From NCBI GenBank assembly GCA_025980665.1, contig JAICXC010000025.1, positions 1 to 49,245 on the forward strand: a DNA stretch of 49,245 bases, in the 5' to 3' direction. Each line of letters opens with the position of its first letter. The first letter of the stretch is position 1. This DNA comes from Bryobacteraceae bacterium. GTDB lineage: Bacteria; Acidobacteriota; Terriglobia; Bryobacterales; Bryobacteraceae. The notes beneath the pieces were generated by a model, which worked only from the letters and a program-made list of their open reading frames with translations, had not been told where the DNA came from and searched no databases. Below are positions 31,985 through 40,249 of the stretch, piece by piece. Made by a program: the position numbers and the translations under genes.

Positions 31985-32206
31985 ATGAAGAAGCTCGTGA
32001 ACATCATGCTGGCCATGGCGCTGACCATCGGCGTTGCCGGCATCACCGTAGCCCAGGACGCCCCCAAGGACGCCACGAAGAAGGCTGCCAAGAAGGGCAA
32101 GAAAGATAAGGACGCCAAGGGCGACACCAAGAGCACCGACGCTAAGGCCAAAAAGGGCAAGGCCAAGAAGGGCAAGGACGGCGATACAACCGCGCCCACG
32201 AAGTAA
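31985..32206 (+). CDS. Small exported lysine-rich protein
   Basis: 73 aa from the ATG at 31985, where a signal peptide begins (MKKLVNIMLAMALTIGVAG, cleavage likely after TVAQ). The mature part is almost only Lys, Ala, Asp, Gly and Thr (repeats of KKGKKDKD and AKAKKGKAKKGK type), with no hydrophobic core and no cysteine. GAGGAGA lies 10-14 nt upstream. Such low-complexity cationic exported proteins may bind polyanions or the cell surface; no function is known. It is followed by a strong intrinsic terminator, so it is likely a single-gene, well-expressed transcript. Confidence 0.75.
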   Translation: MKKLVNIMLAMALTIGVAGITVAQDAPKDATKKAAKKGKKDKDAKGDTKSTDAKAKKGKAKKGKDGDTTAPTK

Positions 32207-32232
32207 CATCCAGCTCTTTAGTAGTGAATTCG

Positions 32233-32285
32233 ACCGCGGTGGGCTGCCTGCTCGAAGGACGTCCCCCGCGGTTTCGTTTTTTTTT
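32233..32285 (+). terminator. Rho-independent terminator
   Basis: A stem ACCGCGG (32233-32239) pairs with CCGCGGT (32266-32272), extended after one mismatch by GGG/CCC, and is followed by TTTCG and a run of nine or ten T (32276-32285). It ends the small Lys-rich gene 27 nt after its stop. The chromate-transporter pair on the other strand ends at its far edge; the hairpin could also slow that transcript, but the U-run serves the + strand. Confidence 0.82.
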
Positions 32286-32802
32286 AGCGGAACAGGCTGG
32301 CCGCAAGCCCTGCGCCCGCCGCGCCCAGCATCAACCACGCCGAATCTATCCGCGTGAACGTGAGAACCGCGAAGCTCGCCACCATCAGGATTACCGAAAA
32401 CACGCCCGTGAACGCATCCTGCGTGAGGGGCACCGAAGAGGAAACCAACAAGCCCACGCTGGCCAGCAGCAATCCCCGAATCGCGCTACGGACCCTAGGG
32501 ATGTCGGCTCGCGCCCCGATCCAGCGCATCAATGGGATTACCAAAAAAGCCGGCGTGATCAGCGCCAGAAACCCTACGCATGCCCCGGGAATGCCTCCCA
32601 CCTCATAGGCGACGCATACCAGGTAGAGCCCGAACGGTCCCGGTCCGGTGCGTCCCGCCACCACGGCCATATTTAGCTGGTGATCGGTGAGCAGATGGCG
32701 CTCGACCACGAAATCATCCCGCACCATGGGTAGCGATCCGAGGCCGCTAAATGACGTCACGCTGGCCTTGAGCAGCAACAAATAGAGCACCAGCAGATTC
32801 AC
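32284..32802 (-). CDS. chrA: Chromate transporter half-protein, second subunit
   Basis: 172 aa from the GTG at 32802, which overlaps the stop of the first subunit (GTGA). One CHR domain with about six TM helices: LLLKASVTSFSGLGSLPMVR, LTDHQLNMAVVAGRTGPGPFG, YEVGGIPGACVGFLALITPAF. Chromate transporters of the short type work as pairs of opposite-topology halves coded side by side; the family exports chromate (or sulfate-like anions) with the membrane potential. The T-rich terminator lies directly past its stop. Confidence 0.88.
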   Translation of the reverse strand: MNLLVLYLLLLKASVTSFSGLGSLPMVRDDFVVERHLLTDHQLNMAVVAGRTGPGPFGLYLVCVAYEVGGIPGACVGFLALITPAFLVIPLMRWIGARADIPRVRSAIRGLLLASVGLLVSSSVPLTQDAFTGVFSVILMVASFAVLTFTRIDSAWLMLGAAGAGLAASLFR

Positions 32803-33383
32803 GGTTTCTTGGCGTCCTTCCAGAGGAATCCGGTCAGCGTGCCTGCGAGGATGATCGGCAGGGGAGTGAGTCCGAAGATCCAGGACGCCACGAACGCTCC
32901 TCCCGCAATCAACACGACTTGCAGATTGCGGATCATGCCATTCCACGTCGTCCCGCCTACATGGGGCTTGAGGATGATCCAGATGGTGGCCCACATCATG
33001 CCCGCAACGGCTGCCACGGTTCCTCCGATGGCGGCCATCGCGATCCGGTTCCCCTGCCAACGTTCGAATCCGTAAGCGATTAATACGGCCAGCGCCGACG
33101 AGGGCGCGGTAAGAGCCAAGACCGCCCCAATCGCCCCCGCCACGCCGCAAATCAGCGCGCCGATCGCCGCGCAGAACGCGATCAGGTTGGTTCCAGGCGT
33201 AACCCGCGCAATTGCAAACGCCAGATCGAACTTCTCCGCGTTGATCCAGCGGCGCGCGTCGACCAGTTCCCTTCCCAGCATCCCGATGGTCACGTATCCA
33301 CCGCCGAAGGTGGTGTTGCCGATGCGGAAGAAAATCTCCGTGAGCTTCTTGACCGAGGGAGGAGGATTTTGCGGCGGATTCAA
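32799..33383 (-). CDS. chrA: Chromate transporter half-protein, first subunit
   Basis: 194 aa. One CHR domain: FFRIGNTTFGGGYVTIGMLG (FGGG motif), WINAEKFDLAFAIARVTPGTNLIAF (the PG motif) and four to six TM helices. The start is TTG at 33383; no ATG precedes the conserved region, and the ribosome site is weak, so the start is not certain. With the downstream half it makes a heterodimeric short-chain CHR transporter. No chromate reductase or ChrB regulator is nearby, so the true substrate may be another oxyanion. Confidence 0.87.
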   Translation of the reverse strand: MNPPQNPPPSVKKLTEIFFRIGNTTFGGGYVTIGMLGRELVDARRWINAEKFDLAFAIARVTPGTNLIAFCAAIGALICGVAGAIGAVLALTAPSSALAVLIAYGFERWQGNRIAMAAIGGTVAAVAGMMWATIWIILKPHVGGTTWNGMIRNLQVVLIAGGAFVASWIFGLTPLPIILAGTLTGFLWKDAKKP

Positions 33384-33397
33384 ACTTCTAATTCTCG

Positions 33398-33430
33398 TAC
33401 AATCATCGTTACCCGCGTGGTTACAATCAT
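33398..33430 (+). promoter_or_regulatory. Repeated TACAATCAT, probable promoter of the SDR gene
   Basis: TACAATCAT occurs twice, at 33398-33406 and 33422-33430, 24 nt apart, in the 56-nt gap between the divergent chromate-transporter and SDR genes. The second TACAAT is 12 nt before the ATG at 33440, so it can serve as a -10 box of a short-leader transcript. The copy pair could also be a repressor site. No -35 match is convincing. Confidence 0.35.
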
Positions 33431-33439
33431 AGATTCTTT

Positions 33440-34228
33440 ATGAACCTCGGTCTCACCAACAAAGTCGCTATGGTCGCCGGCGCCAGCCGGGGGCTTGGAT
33501 TCGCCGTGGCGCGCGCCCTGGCCCGGGAAGGCGCGAAAGTCTCGTTGTCCTCTCGAAATCCCGAGGCAGCTTTAGCTGCCTCCAACGTGATTGGCGGCGA
33601 TACCGGAGCCGACATCCTGGCCATCGCCGCCGATGTCCGTTCCGCGGTTGCTCTCGAGAACTGGTACCACGAAACCGTCGACCGCTTCGGCGGCGTCGAC
33701 CTCCTCTACGTCAATTCGGGAGGACCCCAGCCCGGTCCCGTCCTGAAATTCGATGATGCCGCTTGGCAGGGCGCGTTCGAGCTGCTGCTGCTGAGCGCTG
33801 TGCGCATGATCCGGCTGGCCGTCCCTTCGATGGCCGCGCGCGGCGGCGGATCCATCCTCCTGGCCACTTCTTCCGCGGTGCGAGAGCCTATCGGTAACCT
33901 CGCGCTTTCCACAGTGATGCGGACATCGGTGTCAGCACTCTCTAAGATTCTTTCCAACGAGCTCGCGCCGAGCAAAATTCGAGTGAATCAGCTTATTCCC
34001 GGCCGCATCGACACAGACCGCGTCAAAGAAATCGACCAAGATAACGCGAAGCGCTCCGGCATAAGCGTCCTCGAACAACAAAGGCGCATCTTCGCGGCCA
34101 TTCCGATGGGCCGCTACGGCGATCCTGACGAATTCGCGGCAGCGGCGGTCTTCCTCCTTTCCGACGCGGCCGGCTACATCACCGGCGCCAGCCTTCAGGT
34201 CGACGGCGGTATGCTCCACGGGATATAG
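33440..34228 (+). CDS. Short-chain dehydrogenase/reductase with altered catalytic motif
   Basis: 262 aa, classical SDR length. Cofactor motif GASRGLG (14-20) and the NAG-like VNSGGP (91-96) are present, and Ser144/Ser145 lie in the right strand (LATSSAV). In place of YxxxK the sequence reads STVMR: Ser157 and Arg161. The rest of the fold (ALSKILSNELAPSKIRVNQL, PGRIDT, FLLSDAAGYITGASLQVDGG) is intact. Many bacterial SDRs share this LxLSxxxR version, so it is a real subfamily, but it cannot work by the standard Tyr-Lys proton relay. The role is unknown. It stands alone, 24 nt before the esterase gene. Confidence 0.9.
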   Translation: MNLGLTNKVAMVAGASRGLGFAVARALAREGAKVSLSSRNPEAALAASNVIGGDTGADILAIAADVRSAVALENWYHETVDRFGGVDLLYVNSGGPQPGPVLKFDDAAWQGAFELLLLSAVRMIRLAVPSMAARGGGSILLATSSAVREPIGNLALSTVMRTSVSALSKILSNELAPSKIRVNQLIPGRIDTDRVKEIDQDNAKRSGISVLEQQRRIFAAIPMGRYGDPDEFAAAAVFLLSDAAGYITGASLQVDGGMLHGI

Positions 34229-34252
34229 CTCGCACGGGCTTAGAATGGAATC

Positions 34253-35938
34253 GTGCGAGCGGTTGCCCTCGTCAGTATCGGGCTATGTTGTATGGCCTTC
34301 GCCCGCACGCCCTCCGAACGCCTGAAAAACAGCCGCCTAGAAGCGGTTCATAACCAGATCGTCGAGTGGAAGAAGAATCGCGCCAGCTTTTCCCCGGAGG
34401 GGGTCTATCAGGATTTTCGCGCTGTTTTTCTTCCGGAGGCCGCGGCTCAACAGGTCCTTGTGGAGCCCGCGCACAACGCCGGTGTCCGCGTAGTCTTTGG
34501 CGCAGCGACCGAGGGGATGCACGACGGAATCTTGTTCCTGCACGCGCCCGACGGCGATTTCAAAGGCACTGATATTTTCGGCTTACCCCAGGAAGAAGAC
34601 CCGCAGCATCTGCCGTCCAAGTTCAAGCAGCTTCCCGATGAAGCCTTCGGCTCGGATGTCCATCGACCTGAGGAACCGGTGCCTGCGGGATCCGTGCTTT
34701 TCGCGCGCACTCACATTCCGCCTGCGAAGGTCACCAAAGATTTGACCGACGCTTATACCGCTGCCTTCCGCCACGCGACTACCCACATTCTGGCCACCCA
34801 GTTCACCGCCGCTGCGATCCGAGCTTCTCTTGCTGCCGGGCACGCGTATGTCGCCCATGACTGGCTATGCGATCCCACTGGGACTGCGTTCATCGCGCAG
34901 AGTTATTTTGGAGTGTTCGACATAGGCGATACTGTGGCGTATAACCCGCTGACAGGCTCCGTCACTCTCAGTGCTCGCGTTCCGGTTCCGGCTATCATAC
35001 GCCTGCTGCGTGACAACGTGGTCGTCGCCGAAGCTCACGATTGGAAGCTCGACTACATCGTGCGCGAAACCGGTGCGTATCGTCTGGAAGCCTCGCTCTC
35101 GATTGATGGCGAGGAACGCCCGTGGATCTTCTCCAATTCGATTACGGTCGGTCCGCCGACCAATATTACGCTGCCCACAGTCCAGATTTCGTCTAACGTG
35201 GACTTCCAGGCCGGCATCCCTTACACCGATGGTGAGCCGGTGGATTCCGACAAACATAAGCTCGATCTATACCTTCCTCGCGATCAAAAGAACTATCCGG
35301 TGCTGATGTTCCTGCACGGGGGTTCTTGGAGGACCGGCGATCGTTCGTTGTACACAGCGTTGGGCAACCGTCTGGCTCGAGCCGGAATCGGAGTGGCGAT
35401 TCCGAGCTACCGGCTGATGCCTCAGAACCCTCATCCCGCGCAGATCGAAGACGTGGCCGCGGCGTTTGCCTGGGTCGTCCGCAACATCTCGCAACACGGT
35501 GGCGACGCGACGCGTATCTATCTGAGCGGACATTCCGCTGGAGCACACTTGGCGGCGCTGCTCGCCTTGGATGAAAAATATCTGAAGAAGTTCGATCTGT
35601 CCCGTAGTGCAATTCGCGGTGTCATCGCCATGAGCGGCATCTACGATGTAGAAAAGCTGGACACGTTCCTGGTGGCCGCTGACACGGGCGATAAACGTGA
35701 CGCCTCGCCCGTAGCACACGCTCATTCCGGCGCGCCGCCCTTTCTGATCAGCTACTGCCAGTGGGACTACTTCGGCTTGCCCAAACAGGCTCGCGATTTT
35801 ACCCTGACTCTCAAAAAGAACTTCGTCGCGGCCGAGCTTCTTTACGTTCCAGGCGAGAACCACATTTCCGAGCTCGTCAGCCTGGGGCAGGATCACGGCT
35901 TGCTCGTCGATACCATCCTGAGCGCCGTTCGCCCGTGA
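34253..35938 (+). CDS. Secreted two-domain alpha/beta-hydrolase esterase
   Basis: 561 aa from GTG with a signal peptide (residues 1-18). The N-terminal 330 residues are not part of the hydrolase; a segment around 180-225 (TAAAIRASLAAGHAYVAHDW, then LCDPTGTAFIA) matches the end of PHP-type metal-dependent phosphoesterase proteins of this phylum, and 230-300 looks like an Ig-like beta domain. The C-terminal 260 residues are a BD-FAE/HSL-type esterase: HGGSW (about 355-359), SGHSAGAHLAAL with Ser near 427, and the ENHISELV histidine region. It likely cleaves ester groups from a polymer. It overlaps the sugar kinase gene by 4 nt. Confidence 0.85.
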   Translation: MRAVALVSIGLCCMAFARTPSERLKNSRLEAVHNQIVEWKKNRASFSPEGVYQDFRAVFLPEAAAQQVLVEPAHNAGVRVVFGAATEGMHDGILFLHAPDGDFKGTDIFGLPQEEDPQHLPSKFKQLPDEAFGSDVHRPEEPVPAGSVLFARTHIPPAKVTKDLTDAYTAAFRHATTHILATQFTAAAIRASLAAGHAYVAHDWLCDPTGTAFIAQSYFGVFDIGDTVAYNPLTGSVTLSARVPVPAIIRLLRDNVVVAEAHDWKLDYIVRETGAYRLEASLSIDGEERPWIFSNSITVGPPTNITLPTVQISSNVDFQAGIPYTDGEPVDSDKHKLDLYLPRDQKNYPVLMFLHGGSWRTGDRSLYTALGNRLARAGIGVAIPSYRLMPQNPHPAQIEDVAAAFAWVVRNISQHGGDATRIYLSGHSAGAHLAALLALDEKYLKKFDLSRSAIRGVIAMSGIYDVEKLDTFLVAADTGDKRDASPVAHAHSGAPPFLISYCQWDYFGLPKQARDFTLTLKKNFVAAELLYVPGENHISELVSLGQDHGLLVDTILSAVRP

Positions 35939-36891
35939 CTACGATCGAGTTCGACTTGGTTGGCGTGGGCCTCAACGCCACCGATACGCTCCTGCTGGTT
36001 GCAAAATACCCGCAGCTTGGCGGCAAGGTCCCTTTCGAACGTGAAATCCTGAGCCCCGGCGGGCAGGTGGCCAGCGCACTTGTGACCTGCGGCAAACTGG
36101 GCCTGCGGACAAAGTACATCGGAGCTATAGGTGATGACGAACGTGGCCGCATCCAGATGGCCAGCCTTCGTGAGGCCGGGATGAATCTCGATGATGTAGA
36201 GATTCGCGCGGGCTGTCCCAATCAAAGCGCCTACATTGTCATCGACCAGTCTACCGGCGAGCGGACCATCTTCTGGCATCGTCCCGAATGTCTGGCTCTC
36301 GACCCAACGCACATCACTGCGGAGAGAATCGCTGATGCACGCATGCTGCACATCGATGGTCACGACACGCCCGCCGTCGCTCGTGCCGCCCGTATCGCCC
36401 GCCAGCATGGCATTCCCGTCAGCGTGGATGTCGACAACGTCTATCCGGGCTTTGACCAGGTGCTCGCTTGCGTCGACTATCTGGTCGGCAGCACTGAGTT
36501 TCCGGCGCGCTGGACCGGTGAACGCGATCCTTTCCTCGCGCTCGAGCGCATCCAAAAAGAGTACGGCATGCGGATCGCCGCGATGACTCTAGGTCCCCAC
36601 GGTGCATTGGCGCGTGAAGGTGACAAGTTTGTGTATTCCCCCGGATTCGTGGTGGATTGTGTCGACACCACAGGCGCGGGAGACGTGTTTCACGGAGCGT
36701 TCTGTTATTCTGTGCTCAAGGGAGCATCCGTGTGGGACGCACTCGAATTTTCCAATGCCATGGCTGCTCTAAATTGCACTCGGCTGGGGGCTAGGGGCGG
36801 CATCGCCACGGCAGGCGAGGCGCGCAACTTGATCGAGCGTGGCGACCGCCGCCTGCACGACGATTTCACCGGTAATCACATCTCCCGATGA
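35935..36891 (+). CDS. PfkB-family carbohydrate kinase (ribokinase-like)
   Basis: 318 aa from the GTG at 35935 (GTGA overlap with the esterase stop); a longer frame reading upstream is inside the esterase gene and is not used. Motifs: GVGLNATDTLLLVAKYP (N-terminal sugar-binding strand), GGQVASALVTCGKLG (PfkB signature 1), and DTTGAGDVFHGAF (signature 2, catalytic Asp in GAGD). The family phosphorylates ribose, fructose, nucleosides or similar. Specificity cannot be told. Coupling to an exported esterase and a rhomboid protease suggests one operon, although they share no obvious pathway. Confidence 0.92.
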   Translation: MTTIEFDLVGVGLNATDTLLLVAKYPQLGGKVPFEREILSPGGQVASALVTCGKLGLRTKYIGAIGDDERGRIQMASLREAGMNLDDVEIRAGCPNQSAYIVIDQSTGERTIFWHRPECLALDPTHITAERIADARMLHIDGHDTPAVARAARIARQHGIPVSVDVDNVYPGFDQVLACVDYLVGSTEFPARWTGERDPFLALERIQKEYGMRIAAMTLGPHGALAREGDKFVYSPGFVVDCVDTTGAGDVFHGAFCYSVLKGASVWDALEFSNAMAALNCTRLGARGGIATAGEARNLIERGDRRLHDDFTGNHISR

Positions 36892-37553
36892 TCCCTCTGC
36901 GCTCGAGCGAGCGTGTCTACTCGCGGACAGTGGTCACAGGCTCCCTGATCGCGGTCAACACGATCATCTTTCTGTATCAAAATACGCTAAGTTACTACCG
37001 CCTCGATCAGTTCGTCAGAACCTGGGGCATCGTTCCGGATGACCTGCATCTGGTTACTTTGTTCACCTCGATGTTTCTGCACGGCGGGTGGCTGCACCTG
37101 CTGGGAAACATGCTGTTTTTGTGGGTTTTCGGGCGTAATGTGGAGGATCTGATAGGCGGATCCCGCTTCCTAGTCTTCTACCTGGTGTGCGGCGTGGCGT
37201 CGGGCCTGACGCAGGTGCTCGCGAATACGTCGGCTCCGAATCCCACCATCGGAGCCAGCGGCGCCATCGCCGGTGTGATGGGCGCGTATTTGATCAAGTT
37301 TCCCCGGTCGCAGATCGACACTCTGGTATTGTTGTTTGTTTTCTTCACGCGCCTGGCAATCCCCGCGCCTTTCTACTTGCTCTTGTGGTTCGGGATGCAG
37401 TTCTTGAACGGCGTCGAGTCCATCGGCGAGCGGAGCTATACCGGCGGCGGCGTGGCCGTGTTTGCGCACATCGGCGGCTTTATCGTCGGACTGCTGCTGA
37501 TCCGGCTGTTCCCCTCGCGTCAGCGCTGGCGGCATTGGTACGAAGAATCCTAG
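36888..37553 (+). CDS. Rhomboid-family intramembrane serine protease
   Basis: 221 aa with six TM helices. Catalytic pair: Ser124 in GASGAIAG and His194 in AHIGGF; the helix-2 oxyanion motif HLLGNM (His70, Asn74) and the L1 motif HGGWLHL are present, and a C-terminal basic tail ends the protein. Rhomboids cut membrane proteins inside the bilayer. The WR-like motif of GlpG lies in another place, but the fold is typical of bacterial rhomboids. The ATG overlaps the kinase stop by 4 nt. Confidence 0.94.
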   Translation: MIPLRSSERVYSRTVVTGSLIAVNTIIFLYQNTLSYYRLDQFVRTWGIVPDDLHLVTLFTSMFLHGGWLHLLGNMLFLWVFGRNVEDLIGGSRFLVFYLVCGVASGLTQVLANTSAPNPTIGASGAIAGVMGAYLIKFPRSQIDTLVLLFVFFTRLAIPAPFYLLLWFGMQFLNGVESIGERSYTGGGVAVFAHIGGFIVGLLLIRLFPSRQRWRHWYEES

Positions 37554-37642
37554 GCTCTACCATTCGGTAGACCGCAAAACCCGCCGATATCTCGATGGTT
37601 TCAGCGCTCTTGTCCGGGTACTCTTGCTGTGGGAGACATTCA

Positions 37643-38821
37643 GTGACGCTCATCGATACTTGGTTGAAGACCAATCGGAAGCAAATCGCGGTCCAGGAGC
37701 GCGAAGCACCCCTCCGGAACGAACTGTTTTGGCGCATCCTGATCTTCGCGGCCGGAGGGCTCGCCCTTGAGCTCGGACTGCTCTGGCAGGTAGGAATAAG
37801 GGGATGGGGAAACAACTTCGGATTTGGGTCGTTCATCTTCTCAGGTGTGCTGCTTCTGGCTGCCATCCTGACGCGAAAATGGTATCCCCCATTCGCTCTC
37901 GGACCTCTCTTCTTCGCAATAATCTCAATTGTCGTGCTGCCGATCCAGCAGGCCGCGAAAGGCCGTTACGAATATCCACAATTCAGCGGAGCGTTGGTTC
38001 TTACCATCCTGCTTTCCGGGCTCCTGATGGGGAAATCGAATGTGCGTCTCTGGACTACGATCTGCATCATGTTTCAGTTCGCCGCACCGAGGTCGAGTTG
38101 GGGCGCGAACGCGCTCTGGGACTTGATATACGTAGCAGCCGGTTGTCTGGTGACGCTGTATTCCAGCCACCTGCAGCGGTTGTTCGAAGTCAGCCGTGCG
38201 GCGGAGGAGCAGCAGCGCCACGCAATTGTCGCCGAGCGCACGCGTTTTGCGCGGGATATCCATGATACGCTGGCGCAAGGTTTCACCGGCATCATGATGC
38301 AGTTGAACGCAGCAGAGCAACGCCTGCAGGGCGATTCCATGGACGCGCGAGCGCACATCGAAAAAGCGCGTGAGCTTGCCACCGCGAGCCTGGAGGAGGC
38401 CCGGCGCTCCGTCTCGGCTCTACGCGTCGACCCACTCTCCGGCTCGCTGTTGGGAGCCATCGAACAGATCGGACGCAGACTCACGTCCGATTCGGGCGTA
38501 CAGGTCGACACCAAACTCGAAGGCCAGCCCTACGCATTATCCTAGCAGTGTGAAGCCAATCTTCTGCGCATCGCTCAGGAGGCACTCACGAATGCCGTCC
38601 GCCATTCAGGCACCGAGCGTCTCAGAATTCGACTGGCTTATCGGACCGGCTCCGTCGTACTCGAAATTGGCGATAGCGGCCGGGGTATGAGTGGAGTCGA
38701 GCCCTCGGGCTTTGGAGTCGACGGCATGCGGGAACGCGCTCGCCAGATTGGCGGCGAGATTCAGATATTGAGCGATCCGGGGCGCGGCACGCGAATTATC
38801 GTCACGGTCCCGAATGCCTGA
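37643..38821 (+). pseudogene. NarX/DegS-type sensor kinase interrupted by an in-frame amber codon
   Basis: I start at GTG 37643 (GGGAG 7 nt upstream); an ATG at 37595 is possible. The protein has about five TM helices, then a HisKA_3 domain with His in ERTRFARDIHDTLAQGF. After 300 codons comes TAG at 38543-38545, but the same frame continues without any shift for 91 more codons as a proper HATPase_c domain: NLLRIAQEALTNAVRHSG, VVLEIGDSGRGM, GFGVDGMRERARQIGGEI, GRGTRIIVTVPNA, ending at TGA 38819. The downstream regulator starts 8 nt before that stop, as expected for an intact partner gene. So one base change (or a sequencing error) breaks it; the split product lacks the ATP-binding domain. Confidence 0.85.
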
Positions 38822-39440
38822 GTCCATACGAATTCTTATTGCCGAAGATCATGCCGTGGTCCGCGATGGCCTCGCTGCCGTGCTTAAGTTCGAGCCGGAC
38901 ATGACTGTTATAGGGCTCGCTAAAGATGGCCACCAAGTCGTAACGCAATTCCGTGAGCTGAAACCGGATGTGGTCCTGATGGATTTGGCGATGCCGGAAC
39001 TGGATGGTGCGGGAGCCATCCTGGCGATCCGCAGTGAGTTTTCAGACGCGCGGATTCTGGTGTTGACCACTTACGATAACGACGAAAGTGTATTTCGCGC
39101 GCTCGAAAACGGTGCCAAGGGTTTCCTTCTTAAGGACTGCTCCACGAGCGATCTGCTGGCGGCGATTCGCAAAATCCACGCCGGCGGTACGCACGTTTCA
39201 GAGCGCGCCGCGTCTCGCCTGGCCGAGCGTGCCATGGCGGGAGGCCCGCTATCGCCGCGTGAAGTCGAAGTACTGAAGTGGATCGCGAGGGGCAAAAGCA
39301 ACAAGGAGATTGCCGCCTTATTGTTTATTAGCGAAGGGACCGTGAAGACCCACGTGCTGAGCATTCACGAGAAACTCGGCGTGTCCGACCGCACCGAAGC
39401 CGTCGTCACGGCCATCAAGCGCGGAATCTTGAATGTCTGA
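38814..39440 (+). CDS. NarL/FixJ-family response regulator
   Basis: 208 aa. Receiver 1-120: acidic pocket EDH, phospho-acceptor Asp in VVLMDLAMPELDG (about Asp55), Lys in GFLLKDCS; LuxR-type HTH 143-207: LSPREVEVLKWIARGKSNKEI, FISEGTVKTHVLSIHEKLGV. It should be activated by the HisKA_3-type kinase encoded immediately upstream, which carries a stop codon here; the regulator itself is intact. If the kinase is truly broken, it must work unphosphorylated or get phosphate elsewhere. Confidence 0.95.
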   Translation: MPESIRILIAEDHAVVRDGLAAVLKFEPDMTVIGLAKDGHQVVTQFRELKPDVVLMDLAMPELDGAGAILAIRSEFSDARILVLTTYDNDESVFRALENGAKGFLLKDCSTSDLLAAIRKIHAGGTHVSERAASRLAERAMAGGPLSPREVEVLKWIARGKSNKEIAALLFISEGTVKTHVLSIHEKLGVSDRTEAVVTAIKRGILNV

Positions 39441-40238
39441 CTATTCTTCCGGCACAGTCCATTTTTCTCCGCACTGGAATACTTTAAATCGCTGCTCGGG
39501 CCGGTGGCCCAGCATGTGCGAGACGAACTCGCTCTCCCGGTCTTCATCAAAGGTTCCGTAATGCATGGGAGCGATCCAAGCAGCGCCTATATCGGAAGCA
39601 AGTTGCGCGGCTTCACTCACGCTCAAGTTTTGGGGACCGATCGGCAACAGCGCAACGTTCACGTTGAACGGCCGCAAGTGCGCCGCCAGCTCGGGATACA
39701 TTACGCAATCCCCCGCGTGATAAATTGTCCAACGTCCAAAGCGGATCAGGTAGCCGAGGAAAGGGTAACCGCCTGCCGCGGTCCAATCGAGGTGCGGATG
39801 CGCCGAGGGCACGGCATACACGCGCCCGTACAGGTTGTCCTTGAAGTACTCGATGCGCAACCCGGAGTCCGTGGTGGTCATGCGGTTGTAAGGAATTCCG
39901 GCGGCGTTCGCGGCGTCGGCCGCGCTCTTCGGCAACACCAGCTTCGCGCTCCGGCAGGTTTCTAGAATTGGGCCGACCGACGGAGCGTCCAGATGCCCGG
40001 GGTGCCCGTGCGTGGCGAAAATCATGTCGGCATGGCGGATCTCGCTCGCGGCCAACGGCGCGGCCATTCTTCTGGTGCGCCCCGGAGGATTGGACAGACA
40101 CGGGTCCACGTAAAACGTGATGTGGGCGAAACGGACCACGAAGCCCGCATGCCCTAGCCACCAAAGAGCGGGTGTGACCGAAAGCGTGCGGTCGATCTCC
40201 TCAATCAGCTCGCGGCCGCTTTTCGCGGGTTTATTCAC
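39441..40238 (-). CDS. MBL-fold metal-dependent hydrolase (UlaG-like)
   Basis: About 265 aa from a GTG at 40238; the start is uncertain. The beta-lactamase fold is seen: LWWLGHAGFVVRFAHITFYVDP, metal motif THGHPGHLD (76-84), PSAHPH, GYLIRFGRWTIYHAGDC, and PMHYGTF at the end. In UlaG-type proteins the motif is HxHxDH; here the Asp is Gly (HGHPGH), so one Zn ligand is changed, while the other His and the Asp after it remain. The stop codons of this gene and of the regulator at 38814 are abutting. The gene lies downstream of the Sua5-like gene (13 nt overlap of coding regions) and may belong to its transcript. Substrate unknown. Confidence 0.85.
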   Translation of the reverse strand: MNKPAKSGRELIEEIDRTLSVTPALWWLGHAGFVVRFAHITFYVDPCLSNPPGRTRRMAAPLAASEIRHADMIFATHGHPGHLDAPSVGPILETCRSAKLVLPKSAADAANAAGIPYNRMTTTDSGLRIEYFKDNLYGRVYAVPSAHPHLDWTAAGGYPFLGYLIRFGRWTIYHAGDCVMYPELAAHLRPFNVNVALLPIGPQNLSVSEAAQLASDIGAAWIAPMHYGTFDEDRESEFVSHMLGHRPEQRFKVFQCGEKWTVPEE

Positions 40239-40249
40239 TTGTGAGTATT

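Noticed and set aside
37643-38821. TAG recoded as an amino acid (pyrrolysine) in the kinase
   Set aside because: No pyrrolysine genes or other recoded TAG are seen here, and TAG is used as a normal stop in several genes of this window (for example 31014-31016).
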